Below are positions 42,001-50,637 of a stretch of DNA of 64,000 bases, piece after piece. Every line of letters starts with the position of its first letter. Position 1 is the first letter of the stretch. Both the position numbers and the translations under genes were made by a program. The notes beneath the pieces were generated by a model. That model saw only the letters and a list, made by a program, of their open reading frames with translations. It was not told the DNA's origin and ran no database searches. This DNA comes from Ketobacter alkanivorans (lineage in GTDB: Bacteria > Pseudomonadota > Gammaproteobacteria > Pseudomonadales > Ketobacteraceae), in contig NZ_CP022684.1 of the NCBI RefSeq assembly GCF_002863865.1, positions 4,345,990 to 4,409,989 on the forward strand, written 5' to 3'.

Positions 42001-42615
42001 GCCAATGTGGATGTGACTCTCGCGGACTTTGCCGAGTTTTTCAAGCCTGAAGGTATCGAACACCAGTTCTTTGAGAATTATCTGGCTCCATTCGTGGATA
42101 CTCGCAGATCGCCATGGCGTATGGTGTCTGTGGATGGGCAGGGATTGGCCTTGAGCAAACAGACTTTGGCGCGTTTCGAACAAGCTGATCAGATTCGCAA
42201 AGTGTTCTTCTTTGACAGTGATGCACCTCAGGTCAGCTTCAAACTGCGGGCTACCTATCTAGATGCCAACATCAACCGTTTTGAACTCAGTATGCTGGGT
42301 GAGCGCCTTGAGTATCGTCACGGGCCTGCCCGTCGCAACGAGGTTACCTGGCCGTCAGAGGTCAGTCAGGATAACGTTCGCTACGTCTTTGAGGATCATT
42401 ACGGTGTGCAGTTTGCAGATCAAGTGAACGGAGCCTGGGGACTGTTCCGATTGCTGGATCGATTCCCTCTTAAAAAGACGGGTTACTCGGATCGCTATCA
42501 ACTTACGGTGAAAGATCAAGAGCGCAAAGCGGTCTATGAGCTGCATGCCAGTAGTGCACAAAACCCGTTTGGTCGAGATTACCTTGGTAACTTCAATTTG
42601 CCCAACAAACTATAG
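39085..42615 (+). CDS. tssM: T6SS membrane complex protein TssM (IcmF)
   Basis: 1176 residues. Two N-terminal membrane helices (about 8-28 and 39-57) precede a cytosolic NTPase-like domain with an intact Walker A GPPGTGKTT (128-136) and a Walker-B-like VLIDTAGRY. A third membrane helix (about 445-462) leads to the large periplasmic region ending in the IcmF C-terminal domain that contacts TssJ (YELHASSAQNPFGRDYL, described in part). 17 bp separate it from tssL. Confidence 0.95.
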   Translation: MLKQKWFITLIGVIALSILVWFGGPYIAIADNKFLESEVVRLLIIMVLLLAWGLNNLRMTMQAKAGHEKLANDLQGESANKDASQAGEVALLSARFKDAIETLRRSSSNNSRYSKNYLYELPWYIIIGPPGTGKTTALVNSGLDFPLETRFGRGAIQGVGGTRNCDWWFTDQAVLIDTAGRYTTQDSNASADAAAWKGFIGLLKKYRKRRPINGVLVAISVDELVNKTESERVANVNAVRARLQELKDQLGVNFPVYLLITKSDLMPGFNQYFDMMGKEERSQVWGMTFPDKLEAHQTYHQLFEDEFDLVAKRLHDGVLGKFHFERDVRRRADILGFPSRFEQLKTHFSEFVGRTFSESRFQDHYLLRGVYFTSGTQEGAGMQRIMQNMAGQMGFAQDALVGGPAQGKSYFLNSLFQKVVFPESELAGANRRYESKLRWARNLGYGATLAGAAATTVMWSTSYGLNESRLNVVQEHLEQYTRQRAQLLGNEMPEQVVQTMQPLLALRDVYRPDNDGWQIGAGLYQGDAFAEQSETEYQIVLNQEFYKSLQKQLASQIQQNQDLPEYLHHALKAYLMLSLPLRLDKAYVETWLRADWRNRYADQPEQLEALNLHLTRLSEMDWPALEPDELLVEKSRRVLRQVPLAQQIYASLQDKARQQAPMDYRFDSQVGHDIHYVFEGEFLAIPWLYTVEGYHDFFKPQQANIIEDLADDSWVVGSRGEDMSDMDLANVQAEIEKRYLDDYIGYWRSALFQLRLQNSLSLDEHVRLLNEMLSGSSPLRRVLDEVVVHTQLSKPLVDPSVIADNVAGAGKLARMADPKAGKIGRIASMAGRSRLMQLPENPATLVDKRFEPLHDLMLAQNGQAAPFDRVTAALTELQFYLEGITSSGSTSQGAFDAAVARMSNGRSDPIGRLKVEARHLPEPVKQWVESLTDRAWGHTLGAARGHIAAEYDVMVRPFYNRSLAGRYPLDKRANVDVTLADFAEFFKPEGIEHQFFENYLAPFVDTRRSPWRMVSVDGQGLALSKQTLARFEQADQIRKVFFFDSDAPQVSFKLRATYLDANINRFELSMLGERLEYRHGPARRNEVTWPSEVSQDNVRYVFEDHYGVQFADQVNGAWGLFRLLDRFPLKKTGYSDRYQLTVKDQERKAVYELHASSAQNPFGRDYLGNFNLPNKL

Positions 42616-42623
42616 GGGTCAGA

Positions 42624-43364
42624 ATGAATTTGCGTTATCAATCTGCTGCCCTGAGCCACGTAGGTAATGTACGGGAACTGAACGAAGATGCGTTTTGCGA
42701 TGATACGGGCAGCGGAGTGTGGTGTGTCGCCGATGGCATGGGTGGTTATGACGCCGGAGAGGTAGCGTCAGCCATGGTGGTAAATGCCGTGACTCAGGCA
42801 GCGTCGACTCTAAATGACACTCCCACCCTGCAACAAAAAGTAGAGGCTATATCCAACGCCATCCAGTCCGTTAATGATCAACTTACCCAAGAACGAACCT
42901 TAACTGCAGACAGCTCGATGATGGGGTGCACAGTAATTGCGTTGATGACGCAAGAGCAGGAAGGTGCCTGTGTGTGGGCAGGGGATAGTCGCTTGTACCT
43001 ATTGCGGGATAATGGGCTGTATCAGCTTAGTAAAGATCACAGTGTGGTGCAGGAGCTGTTGGATAAGGGCGTGATCGCCGATCAAGACATAGGTACGCAT
43101 CCGCAGCGGCATGTTATTACCCGAGCTGTCGGGGCGGATGTCAGTTTGGAGCTGGATTATCTGGCCATTGACCTGCTGCCGGAGGATGTATTGTTGCTAT
43201 GCAGTGATGGGTTGTATTCGGAATTGCAGCCAGATCAGATTATGTCCGTGCTCTCAGCCCCGGTTGAGTGCGAGGAGAAAGCATCCCGTTTGATCGAGGC
43301 GGTCTTGTCGGGCAATGCCAGTGATAACGTCACCGTGAATGTGATTGCAGTGGAGCAGGGATAG
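42624..43364 (+). CDS. pppA: PP2C-family phosphatase PppA of the T6SS
   Basis: 246 residues. PP2C metal-binding motifs are present: GNVRELNEDAF, CVADGMGGYDAGE, ACVWAGDSRLYLL, LLLCSDGLY and NASDNVTVNVI. It removes the PpkA-made phosphate from FHA-type targets such as TagH and so turns the system down. It sits 8 bp after tssM and 8 bp before ppkA. Confidence 0.93.
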   Translation: MNLRYQSAALSHVGNVRELNEDAFCDDTGSGVWCVADGMGGYDAGEVASAMVVNAVTQAASTLNDTPTLQQKVEAISNAIQSVNDQLTQERTLTADSSMMGCTVIALMTQEQEGACVWAGDSRLYLLRDNGLYQLSKDHSVVQELLDKGVIADQDIGTHPQRHVITRAVGADVSLELDYLAIDLLPEDVLLLCSDGLYSELQPDQIMSVLSAPVECEEKASRLIEAVLSGNASDNVTVNVIAVEQG

Positions 43365-43372
43365 CCCACGGA

Positions 43373-45862
43373 ATGAATCAACGGAATGATAAAACGGTAG
43401 TGCAGCGCCCTGCTGATGCAACACAAGTGCAGGTGTCTAATGAGGATGCGGGTAAAACCGTGGTGGCTGGCATGCCGGGCCTGGATAGTGCAGGGGCAAA
43501 AGTTGCCGCCCGCAGTGCCAGTGAAGGCATGGTGCTGAAGCAGCGTTTTGAGTTGGTGGAGCAATTGGGTTCCGGGGGGATGGGTGCCGTATTCAAAGCT
43601 CGTGATTTGCGTCAGGTTGAAGCGGGTGATGCTGATCCCTGGGTAGCAGTCAAGGTGATCAATGAATCCTTCTGCCGCCACGAGCATGCCCTGGTCAGTC
43701 TGCAGCAGGAGACTAAAAAAACCCAGCGTCTTTCTCATCCCAATATTGTCAGTGCATACGATTTTGATCGTGATGGCGATGTTGCTTTCATGACCATGGA
43801 GCTGTTGCAGGGCCAATCGTTGGATCAGTTGTTGAGAAAACATAAAACCGGGCTCAGTCAATCCAGAGCCCTGCACATTCTGCGACAGATAACCGATGCA
43901 ATCATCTACGCTCATCAGCAAGGCGTTGTGCATGCGGACTTAAAGCCTGCCAATATATTCATCACTCAGACGGGGCAGGTAAAAGTGTTGGATTTCGGCA
44001 TCGCGCGTGCGATATATGCAGAATCTACAGCACTGGATGTATCTTCCATTCAGGCATTTACCCCGGCCTATGCCAGTGTAAACGTATTGTGTGGCGCCAA
44101 GCCCCAGCAGCAGGATGACCTGTATGCGTTGGGCTGCATATTTTACATGCTTTTTACAGGGGAGCACCCCTATAAGCGTTGTAAAGCCACAGAGGCTGAT
44201 GCAGCGATGATGAAGGTGCCGCGAATAGGCGATCTGACGCGCGCGCAATGGAAAGCATTGAGTCTGCTGTTGGCGTTCAATCCCCAGACCGATCTTACTA
44301 TTGAAGGGTTCCGTCAGCGTTTCTTCGGTGAATCCTCTCGTCGCCCTCGTCAGCTTGCATTAATATCCAGTGCAGCGCTTATTCTATTGGTGACCGGTTT
44401 TTTTCTGTTGAATTGGGTTTCTCATCGGGAGCATCGAGCGGTTGAGTCGTTATTGGCTCAGCCTGACTTTAAGTCTGTGCAAAAGGGTACGTTGCGTTTA
44501 AACGAGTTTAATAAGCAGGATACGCTGGTGATTTTGCAAAGTGCCCGTGACGCGGTACTGCATAACCTTGGCAGTCAAATGCAAGGTTTAAAATCGGCAG
44601 ATGATTTTCAACGTGTTAGCCAATTGTTTGATCTGCTGATGCCGTTGTACGCTGACTCTTCGGCGTTACAGGATTTGCAGAGCCAATTTAACCGTCTTCG
44701 AGATGCTTTTTTGTCGCAGCTGGCGGGTGATATTGAGCAGATAATCGAAAGTCGTGATTATCAAACCAGCCAGCCTGATTTTCAGACATTGATCTCGGAT
44801 CTTCAAACAGTGGAGCCAAGCCACCCATTGTTCGAGCGCTATGATTTTAAACATCTTTTAGCCAAAGAAGCCGGTTTGGCTGTGTATCTGGGGCAGCAAG
44901 CGATGGCAGAGGCTATTGTTGCACAGGCATCGGGGTTGTTTCCCAATGAGGCCTCGCGTTTTCAGGCTATCCTCACTCGACAGGGGCAGGGCAGTTCCGT
45001 GCAAGCAGATTCACTCGGGAGCAACTCTGATTCTACCGCATGGCTTCAGGAGTATCGTGAGGCTGTCGCTTTGGCGCAACAGCAGAGGTTGGAGAGTGGC
45101 GATGATGTCAGCGAACTTATGCACAAGTTGCAGCAGGATAACCCAGCCATGTATGGCGTGCTGAAAGCCAGTTTACGTCACTTCTATCAGGATGGGGATG
45201 TTCAGGATTTGGAGTTATTGGCGTGGAAGAAGCAATGGTTGCCGGTAAGATCAACGGCGGTTGCGGTTAAACGTTATGATCCTTGTCGGGCTCAGTCTCG
45301 CTGCCGTGATCAGCTTGCACCTAATGTTCAGGGCCCTGAGTTGGTCGTTATTAAGGGGCTGCGTGCGGTGCCCGGTTTTGCTGTTAGCCGTACGGAGGTA
45401 ACGATCGCGGATTATAATCACTACTGCCGAATGTTTCGGGCCTGTTCGTTGCGCGCAGGAGCGGGGCTGCCCATCACCGATATTAGCTTTCAACAGGCAC
45501 AAAACTACGTCGCTTGGTTATCGAAAATGAGTGGCCACCAATATCGCATTCCTACTTTGCAGCAGTGGAAGTTGATGGCAAAAGACGACAGCGGCATTCG
45601 TGATCATAATTGTAAAGTCTACGCCGGTGGACGTTGGGTAAGGGGTGGTAGTTTGCGTTCTGCCGCTGAGGGGTATCAGAACTCATTGGGTTTGCAGAAT
45701 TTGTTTGGCAACGCCGGGGAGTGGGTGCGTGATGGCAGCAATTTGCTTACCGTTGGCGGTGATGCGAGCACTGAGCTGGATGGATGCAGTGCAGCGGCAA
45801 TCACCCAGGGCGCCCCTGATGGGGGCCCCTTACATGGATTTCGTGTAGTAAGAACGCTTTAG
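43373..45862 (+). CDS. ppkA: Ser/Thr kinase PpkA with periplasmic FGE-sulfatase-like domain
   Basis: 829 residues. The Hanks-type kinase domain (about 58-320) has the Gly loop LGSGGMGAVF, Lys94 (VAVKVI), HADLKPAN (187-194) and DFG (207-209). One membrane helix (about 327-349) leads to a periplasmic coiled region (350-620) and a C-terminal formylglycine-generating-enzyme-like domain (about 650-829: ISRTEVT-type VSRTEVTIADYN, RIPTLQQWKLMAK, VRGGSL, GNAGEWVRDG, GFRVVRTL). This layout is seen in some T6SS PpkA sensors. The FGE part probably senses rather than catalyses. Last gene of the first T6SS operon. Confidence 0.9.
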   Translation: MNQRNDKTVVQRPADATQVQVSNEDAGKTVVAGMPGLDSAGAKVAARSASEGMVLKQRFELVEQLGSGGMGAVFKARDLRQVEAGDADPWVAVKVINESFCRHEHALVSLQQETKKTQRLSHPNIVSAYDFDRDGDVAFMTMELLQGQSLDQLLRKHKTGLSQSRALHILRQITDAIIYAHQQGVVHADLKPANIFITQTGQVKVLDFGIARAIYAESTALDVSSIQAFTPAYASVNVLCGAKPQQQDDLYALGCIFYMLFTGEHPYKRCKATEADAAMMKVPRIGDLTRAQWKALSLLLAFNPQTDLTIEGFRQRFFGESSRRPRQLALISSAALILLVTGFFLLNWVSHREHRAVESLLAQPDFKSVQKGTLRLNEFNKQDTLVILQSARDAVLHNLGSQMQGLKSADDFQRVSQLFDLLMPLYADSSALQDLQSQFNRLRDAFLSQLAGDIEQIIESRDYQTSQPDFQTLISDLQTVEPSHPLFERYDFKHLLAKEAGLAVYLGQQAMAEAIVAQASGLFPNEASRFQAILTRQGQGSSVQADSLGSNSDSTAWLQEYREAVALAQQQRLESGDDVSELMHKLQQDNPAMYGVLKASLRHFYQDGDVQDLELLAWKKQWLPVRSTAVAVKRYDPCRAQSRCRDQLAPNVQGPELVVIKGLRAVPGFAVSRTEVTIADYNHYCRMFRACSLRAGAGLPITDISFQQAQNYVAWLSKMSGHQYRIPTLQQWKLMAKDDSGIRDHNCKVYAGGRWVRGGSLRSAAEGYQNSLGLQNLFGNAGEWVRDGSNLLTVGGDASTELDGCSAAAITQGAPDGGPLHGFRVVRTL

Positions 45863-45881
45863 TGTGATCAGCAGGTGTCGT

Positions 45882-47207
45882 TTAGCCGCCTGCCGCCTTG
45901 TTACGCATTAGCATGGCGTATTCGGGATCGAAATCTGCCGGGGCTGGGATGCGCACAGTCCAGCCGTCGCCTTTGGCCACGTCCACAGTCTCACCTTTGG
46001 TGGTCTCTATGTGATTGAGTGTAAAAACATGATCGCCCGCTGGGGTCATCAACTCCAGCTGGTCACCCACGGCAAACCGGTTTTTCACGGTGATTGTCAT
46101 CAGGCCTTTGCTGCGGTCGTATTCTGTAACCTCCCCTACAAACTGCTGAGTGCCGGAATTGGAGCTGTTCTCCTCGTAATTCTGAAATTCAGCTGGCAGG
46201 TGGCGACGATAGAAACCTTCCGTGTAACCGCGGTGGGCCAATCCCTCCAGTTGATCCATCAGCGTCCAGTCGAAGTCTGCCTTGTTTGCAGCATCGTCTA
46301 TGGCGCGGCGGTATATCTGTGCGGTTCGAGCCACGTAAAAATGAGATTTGGTGCGGCCTTCGATTTTTAATGAGTGAATGCCCATTTCAGCGAGCCGCTT
46401 TACATGTTGCACTGCTCGCAGGTCTTTCGAGTTCATAATATAGGTACCATGCTCATCTTCATAAGCGGGCATGTATTCCCCTGGCCGGCCTTCTTCCTGC
46501 AACAGGAATATCTTATCCTGCGTGGATTGGGTTGCCATCGGGTCAAATTTTTCCACGGCGACGATATCACCTTCTGGCGTTTCTTTGGCCTCGTGGGTGT
46601 CGTATTTCCAGCGGCAGGAATTGGTGCAGGCTCCCTGATTAGAGTCTCGGTGCGTCATGTAGCCGGATAGCAGGCAGCGCCCTGAGTAGGCGATGCATAG
46701 CGCGCCATGAACGAATACTTCTAACTCCATTTCCGGTACCCGTTGACGGATTTCCTCAATTTCATTCAGAGATAATTCGCGGGATAAAATCACGCGAGAT
46801 ACGCCTTGCTGTTGCCAGAATTTCACGGTTGCCCAGTTGACTGCGTTTGCCTGTACAGAGAGATGCACAACCTGATCGGGCCAGTTCTCCCGCACCATCA
46901 TGATCAGGCCGGGATCTGACATGATGAGGGCATCCGGTTTCATGGCTACGATCGGTTCCATATCGCGAACAAATGAGCGGATTTTGTCGTTGTGTGGTGC
47001 CAGGTTGGTGGCGAGATAGAATTGTTTGCCTAAACGGTGAGCAATGTCGATCGCTGTGGCCAGGTTTTCCTCTTTGTTAAATTCGTTGTTGCGTACCCGC
47101 AGGCTGTAGCGGGGCTGGCCTGCGTAGACTGCATCGGCGCCGTAGGCGAATGCGTAACGCATACTTTTGAGTGTCCCGGCGGGGGACAGTAATTCCGGTT
47201 TGAGCAT
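45882..47207 (-). CDS. trhP: tRNA uridine 5-hydroxylase TrhP (U32 peptidase family)
   Basis: 441 residues. The YegQ/TrhP type of U32 protein begins KPELLSPAGTLKSMRYAFAYGADAVYAG-like and carries the cysteine set CIAYSGRCLLSGYMTHRD...GACTNSCRW (described in part). TrhP makes 5-hydroxyuridine at the tRNA wobble position, the first step towards cmo5U/mcmo5U. It is a housekeeping gene placed between two T6SS transcription units and reads convergently to ppkA, with a 19-bp gap. Confidence 0.9.
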   Translation of the reverse strand: MLKPELLSPAGTLKSMRYAFAYGADAVYAGQPRYSLRVRNNEFNKEENLATAIDIAHRLGKQFYLATNLAPHNDKIRSFVRDMEPIVAMKPDALIMSDPGLIMMVRENWPDQVVHLSVQANAVNWATVKFWQQQGVSRVILSRELSLNEIEEIRQRVPEMELEVFVHGALCIAYSGRCLLSGYMTHRDSNQGACTNSCRWKYDTHEAKETPEGDIVAVEKFDPMATQSTQDKIFLLQEEGRPGEYMPAYEDEHGTYIMNSKDLRAVQHVKRLAEMGIHSLKIEGRTKSHFYVARTAQIYRRAIDDAANKADFDWTLMDQLEGLAHRGYTEGFYRRHLPAEFQNYEENSSNSGTQQFVGEVTEYDRSKGLMTITVKNRFAVGDQLELMTPAGDHVFTLNHIETTKGETVDVAKGDGWTVRIPAPADFDPEYAMLMRNKAAGG

Positions 47208-47571
47208 AAATCTGATTCCAGTATCTGTTTGCAGGACAAATAGGGCGGTGGATTCTAGATTTTTTGGCGTACTAAAGTATTAATCCAGGTCAAGGTGGCG
47301 GTGGTATGTACACATATACAAAATGTTGCGCAAAAACCTGCTCAAATTGCCCGTTGGAATAACGCTGAATGCGGGTCAAACTACTGAAAAAATTAAAAAT
47401 ATTCTTTTATATCAATTAGATATGATTGTTGGCACAAGCCTTGATATATATCTACTGTCAGCGCAGCGCTGGCCAATAGGGGTTAATGCTACCGAATGTG
47501 TGGGCTCGGTTTCCTGCGGCGGTAGTAACCAAAAACTAGATTTTAAACGGATTTTTAAAGAGGTATCGGTC
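47208..47571 (+). promoter_or_regulatory. hcp upstream region with candidate sigma-54 promoter
   Basis: This 364-bp gap holds TTGGCAC-AAGCC-TTGAT at 47429-47445. The spacing equals the sigma-54 -24/-12 pattern, but with A in place of the conserved C at -12. A dyad AGCGC-A-GCGCT follows at 47460-47470. An open frame continuous with hcp runs up to 47323 but lacks a ribosome site and is not homologous to Hcp. No other gene is seen. Confidence 0.4.
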
Positions 47572-48087
47572 ATGCCAACACCCGCGTATATGAGTATCGA
47601 AGGCGAACTTCAAGGTTTGATTACCGCTGGCAACTTCACTGAGGCAAGCGTTGGTAACATTTACCAGGAAGGTCATGAAGATCAGGTTCTGGTTGAGGCG
47701 TTCAAGCACAACATCATCCTGCCACGTGATCCACAGAGTGGTCAGCCTACTGGTCAGCGTGTTCACCAGCCAGTAACCATCACTAAAATTTTCGATAAGT
47801 GCTCTCCTTTGCTGTATTCCGCGCTGACTTCCGGTGAGCGTATGGTTGGTTGCAAAATCGAATGGTGGAGAACTTCCGCTACTGGAACTCAGGAGCATTA
47901 CTTCACGATCGAGCTGGAAGACGCCATCATTGTAGACATCAAGGCTTATATGCCTAACTGTCAGGATCCTGGTCAGTCTCACTTTACTCACCTGGAAGAC
48001 GTGTCCTTTACTTACCGCAAAATCACGTGGACTCACGAGATTTCCGGTACTTCCGGTCATGACGACTGGCGCGTACTTAAAGTGTAG
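47572..48087 (+). CDS. hcp: T6SS inner tube protein Hcp (TssD)
   Basis: 171 residues from ATG 47572, with AGAGG upstream. Hcp family traits are MPTPAYMSIEGELQG at the start, HQPVTITKIFDKCSPLLYSAL, IEWWRTSATGTQEHYFTIEL (described in part), and a C-terminal EDVSFTYRKITWTHE. Hexameric rings stack into the tube that is fired with VgrG on its tip. It is monocistronic, with its own promoter and a strong terminator, as expected for the most abundant component. Confidence 0.96.
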   Translation: MPTPAYMSIEGELQGLITAGNFTEASVGNIYQEGHEDQVLVEAFKHNIILPRDPQSGQPTGQRVHQPVTITKIFDKCSPLLYSALTSGERMVGCKIEWWRTSATGTQEHYFTIELEDAIIVDIKAYMPNCQDPGQSHFTHLEDVSFTYRKITWTHEISGTSGHDDWRVLKV

Positions 48088-48104
48088 TCCTGATCTATCA
48101 GGCA

Positions 48105-48143
48105 CAAAAAAGCTGGCTGCCGTTATGGCGCCAGCTTTTTTTA
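48105..48143 (+). terminator. Terminator of hcp
   Basis: GCTGGC (48112-48117) pairs with GCCAGC (48130-48135), flanked by A6 and T7 runs that extend the stem. It lies 25 bp after the hcp stop. Confidence 0.85.
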
Positions 48144-48191
48144 TGTCGATGCTAAACTAACGATCATCAGCCCCGATTATGTCCAGCTCAT

Positions 48192-48944
48192 TCAAAAACA
48201 GGCAGTAATGTCCTCTATTGCGCGGTGATACAGTTTGCCGTATTCCTCTTCATCATTGTGTGATGCTTTGATGATCCACCCAAGGCTGACCGGGTTAAAG
48301 TTCTGCGCTTGGTAATTGGCGTTGTAATCGTTTTGGAACAGGTAATTGGCATTGGTGGTGCTGGAGCCGATGTGGTCATCCTGATCCCACAAACCTAATT
48401 GGGATTTCGGCGTGCCTTGCAAGGTATCTATAATATAGTGGTTTTGTTCTGGCGGCTGATAGATCAACACGCTTTTTTTGCCGTAGTTCAATATTGAGAA
48501 CTGATGTGAGCCGCAGTGTTTAGGAAAGCGGTAACTGCATTGCTGCAAGGTACCCTTTTCTTTACCCCAGAAGCTGTTCTCGGTGGTATTGATTTTGTAT
48601 GCCAGCGGCTGACAGTGAATTCGCGCGGTTTTCACGATCTTGTCGATTATGCCTGGGTGCCCGTACCGCACCATATGGGTGCCGGTAGTAGCGGGGCGGT
48701 TCGTGGTTCCGGTGATGCGGGTGGTTTCGCCGGGAAAATCAGGAACAGAAATGCCTCCTGTATCCAGTTGCGAGGCCTGATTGCCGAACTCTTCTTCAGC
48801 GTATTTCTGCACCTGTTTGGGTGTTTGCTGGCCGATGGAACGATACGAGCCATCGTCTATTTTGGTGTTGCTGGTACAGCCAGCCAATGTCATCAAGCTG
48901 ACTATGCCTATATAGGGTAAAAAATTAAATGGTTTCTGTTCCAT
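48192..48944 (-). CDS. Lipoprotein of unknown function within the T6SS locus
   Basis: 250 residues from ATG 48944. A TTG opening at 48956 is less likely. The lipobox is LMTLAGC with Cys about 22, so the protein is membrane-anchored. The mature part has ETTRITGTTNRPA, a cysteine-containing RIHCQPLAY and LQQCSYRFPKHCG, and a tail with IEDITACF. No family was recognised. It is convergent with hcp and the last gene of the block 51406-48192 on the minus strand. Confidence 0.65.
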   Translation of the reverse strand: MEQKPFNFLPYIGIVSLMTLAGCTSNTKIDDGSYRSIGQQTPKQVQKYAEEEFGNQASQLDTGGISVPDFPGETTRITGTTNRPATTGTHMVRYGHPGIIDKIVKTARIHCQPLAYKINTTENSFWGKEKGTLQQCSYRFPKHCGSHQFSILNYGKKSVLIYQPPEQNHYIIDTLQGTPKSQLGLWDQDDHIGSSTTNANYLFQNDYNANYQAQNFNPVSLGWIIKASHNDEEEYGKLYHRAIEDITACF

Positions 48945-49023
48945 GACGGGTTCCAACCTCGACGTATTCCTGTATGTAGACAGAAAGCACGCAAAAGAGA
49001 TTGGAATTTGCGGGAAAGTAAAT

Positions 49024-49725
49024 CTAATTGAACAGATTTTTGTGGCTTTCGAAAAGCTGTTTTAACTCGGTCAGGTCTTCATCGACAGCGATGGGCAAGT
49101 CGTTGGTGATCAAATCCAATAATACGATGGCGTTGAGGGCAGAGTCCGTATCGGAATAGTTTTTGATGCGGGCAGCAATGTGTACATTGATTTGGTGAAT
49201 GTTGATGTAGATTTTCTTCAAGGCTTCGAAGTTGAGCTTTTTGCCGTCGCGGTTATGAAGGAAATTCGAAAAAAGATAGGTTGTGCAAGCCCGGTACATG
49301 GTTTCCTCTGGAGTGGAAAACGGGTTGTGATACCAGGCCATAGGCTTGAAAAATCGAGTGTGAGGGCAGCCGCTGGTGGCCATCACCAGGCCCAACAATG
49401 AACTGAACGCCTCTTGGGCCGACGTTTCTGCCAGTACGGTTTTGTTGTCCATGGTGACTTCGGCACGGACATCGTCGTATGAGTTGCAGGCGGGCAGCTT
49501 GACGAACGGAATCAGCCGCACGGCCAACGGGCAGTACTCATGCCAGATGTCGTTCAGAGTACAGTTGGGGCATTTTTTAAAGGCGAGTTTGCACCAGTCG
49601 GGTATGTCTTCTTCAGGGGCGGCGTGCTCATAGGTATCGTCGTTCAGCTCGATGGTCTGATCGAACACATAATCCTGTGTCTTGAAAAATATTTGATAGC
49701 GGATCGACTTTTCTTCTGTGCTCAT
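49024..49725 (-). CDS. Hypothetical cytosolic protein with Cys motif
   Basis: 233 residues, no signal peptide or membrane helix. An N-terminal beta-rich part (IRYQIFFKTQDYVFDQTIEL, described in part) is followed by DWCKLAFKKCPNC, where the paired cysteines suggest a metal site. The C-terminal half is helical (LNFEALKKIYINIHQINVHIAARI, described in part). No family could be named with confidence. Position within the T6SS locus hints at, but does not show, a link. Confidence 0.65.
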   Translation of the reverse strand: MSTEEKSIRYQIFFKTQDYVFDQTIELNDDTYEHAAPEEDIPDWCKLAFKKCPNCTLNDIWHEYCPLAVRLIPFVKLPACNSYDDVRAEVTMDNKTVLAETSAQEAFSSLLGLVMATSGCPHTRFFKPMAWYHNPFSTPEETMYRACTTYLFSNFLHNRDGKKLNFEALKKIYINIHQINVHIAARIKNYSDTDSALNAIVLLDLITNDLPIAVDEDLTELKQLFESHKNLFN

Positions 49726-49783
49726 TGGGCCCCACTCCTACCTAACAGGTTAAGTGTAGCTCATGATTTCTACCTTACTGCAG

Positions 49784-50635
49784 TTATCTCTGTTTCAGTG
49801 CCAAAACAAATTCTGGTAGCGCAGTGGCCACCGCTGGCGAGGTGGCTGGGTGTTCTGTGCGGAAAGTGAGCGCCTGTTCTATACGGGCCTCTGGGTTGGG
49901 ATGGCTGCTGAGAAACTTGGGCGGGTATTTGCCTTGTTTACGCTCCACTACATACTGGAAAAAGCTGTCAGACCACAGGGTGTGGCCATAGTAATCCTGT
50001 AGAGTCCGCAGGGCCTCTTTGTCGGCAGCGCTTTCCTGCTGGCGGGTGAAGCTTAATTGGGTCAGGGCGCTGGTGGTGCCGGCCAATTGTCCAATGCTGC
50101 CGCCGGGATCGGCCCCAACCAGGTTAGATAGGGCCATTCCTACGGTAATAGCTCGACTGTAAGCCACGATAGGGTCGCGATGTTTAATGTGCGCTATTTC
50201 GTGGGCGATAACCATGGCCAGAGCGTTTTCGTTGGGCACGTTTTCCAGCGCGCCTCGGAAGATCATAATATGGCCACCGAGGCTGGCAAAAGCGTTCACC
50301 ATCGGGCCATCGAAGTAATGAATCTTTACCTTCATGTCTTGAGGCAGTGCCTGGCGCGCGGCCAGGGCGTCTGCCAGGCCTTGCAGATACCTTTCAATAC
50401 GCTCATGGTCGGGTCGATCCCTGCTTTCCATCAGCTTGTTGATGGACTTATCAAGCAGGCGGGCTTCCCAAGAATACGGAATATGCTGAGCCAACGCTCC
50501 GGCCAGATAGGACAAAGAGAGAATGGTGATCAGTATCAGCGCCACAAGTCCGGTGAACAGCCAAGCGAACTCCTTAAGTGGATGAACGGGCGTAATATTG
50601 GAGCCTTCAGGTATGCGTGGATTTTCGTATTCCAT
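49784..50635 (-). CDS. M48-family membrane zinc metalloprotease
   Basis: 283 residues. One N-terminal membrane helix (about 25-48) is followed by a peptidase M48 domain with the zinc motif HEIAH (145-149) and a downstream Glu in RQQESAADKEAL. Near the end, SSHPNPEARIEQA is the usual M48 terminal motif. Such enzymes act in envelope protein quality control. Its start lies 2 bp after the next upstream gene's stop, so it is likely co-transcribed with two YbjQ-type genes. Confidence 0.9.
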   Translation of the reverse strand: MEYENPRIPEGSNITPVHPLKEFAWLFTGLVALILITILSLSYLAGALAQHIPYSWEARLLDKSINKLMESRDRPDHERIERYLQGLADALAARQALPQDMKVKIHYFDGPMVNAFASLGGHIMIFRGALENVPNENALAMVIAHEIAHIKHRDPIVAYSRAITVGMALSNLVGADPGGSIGQLAGTTSALTQLSFTRQQESAADKEALRTLQDYYGHTLWSDSFFQYVVERKQGKYPPKFLSSHPNPEARIEQALTFRTEHPATSPAVATALPEFVLALKQR

Positions 50636-50637
50636 GA

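Noticed and set aside
47323..47571. Open frame continuous with hcp that would add 83 residues
   Set aside because: Known Hcp proteins begin at MPTPAY-type sequence, a good ribosome site precedes 47572, and the extension has no Hcp similarity.
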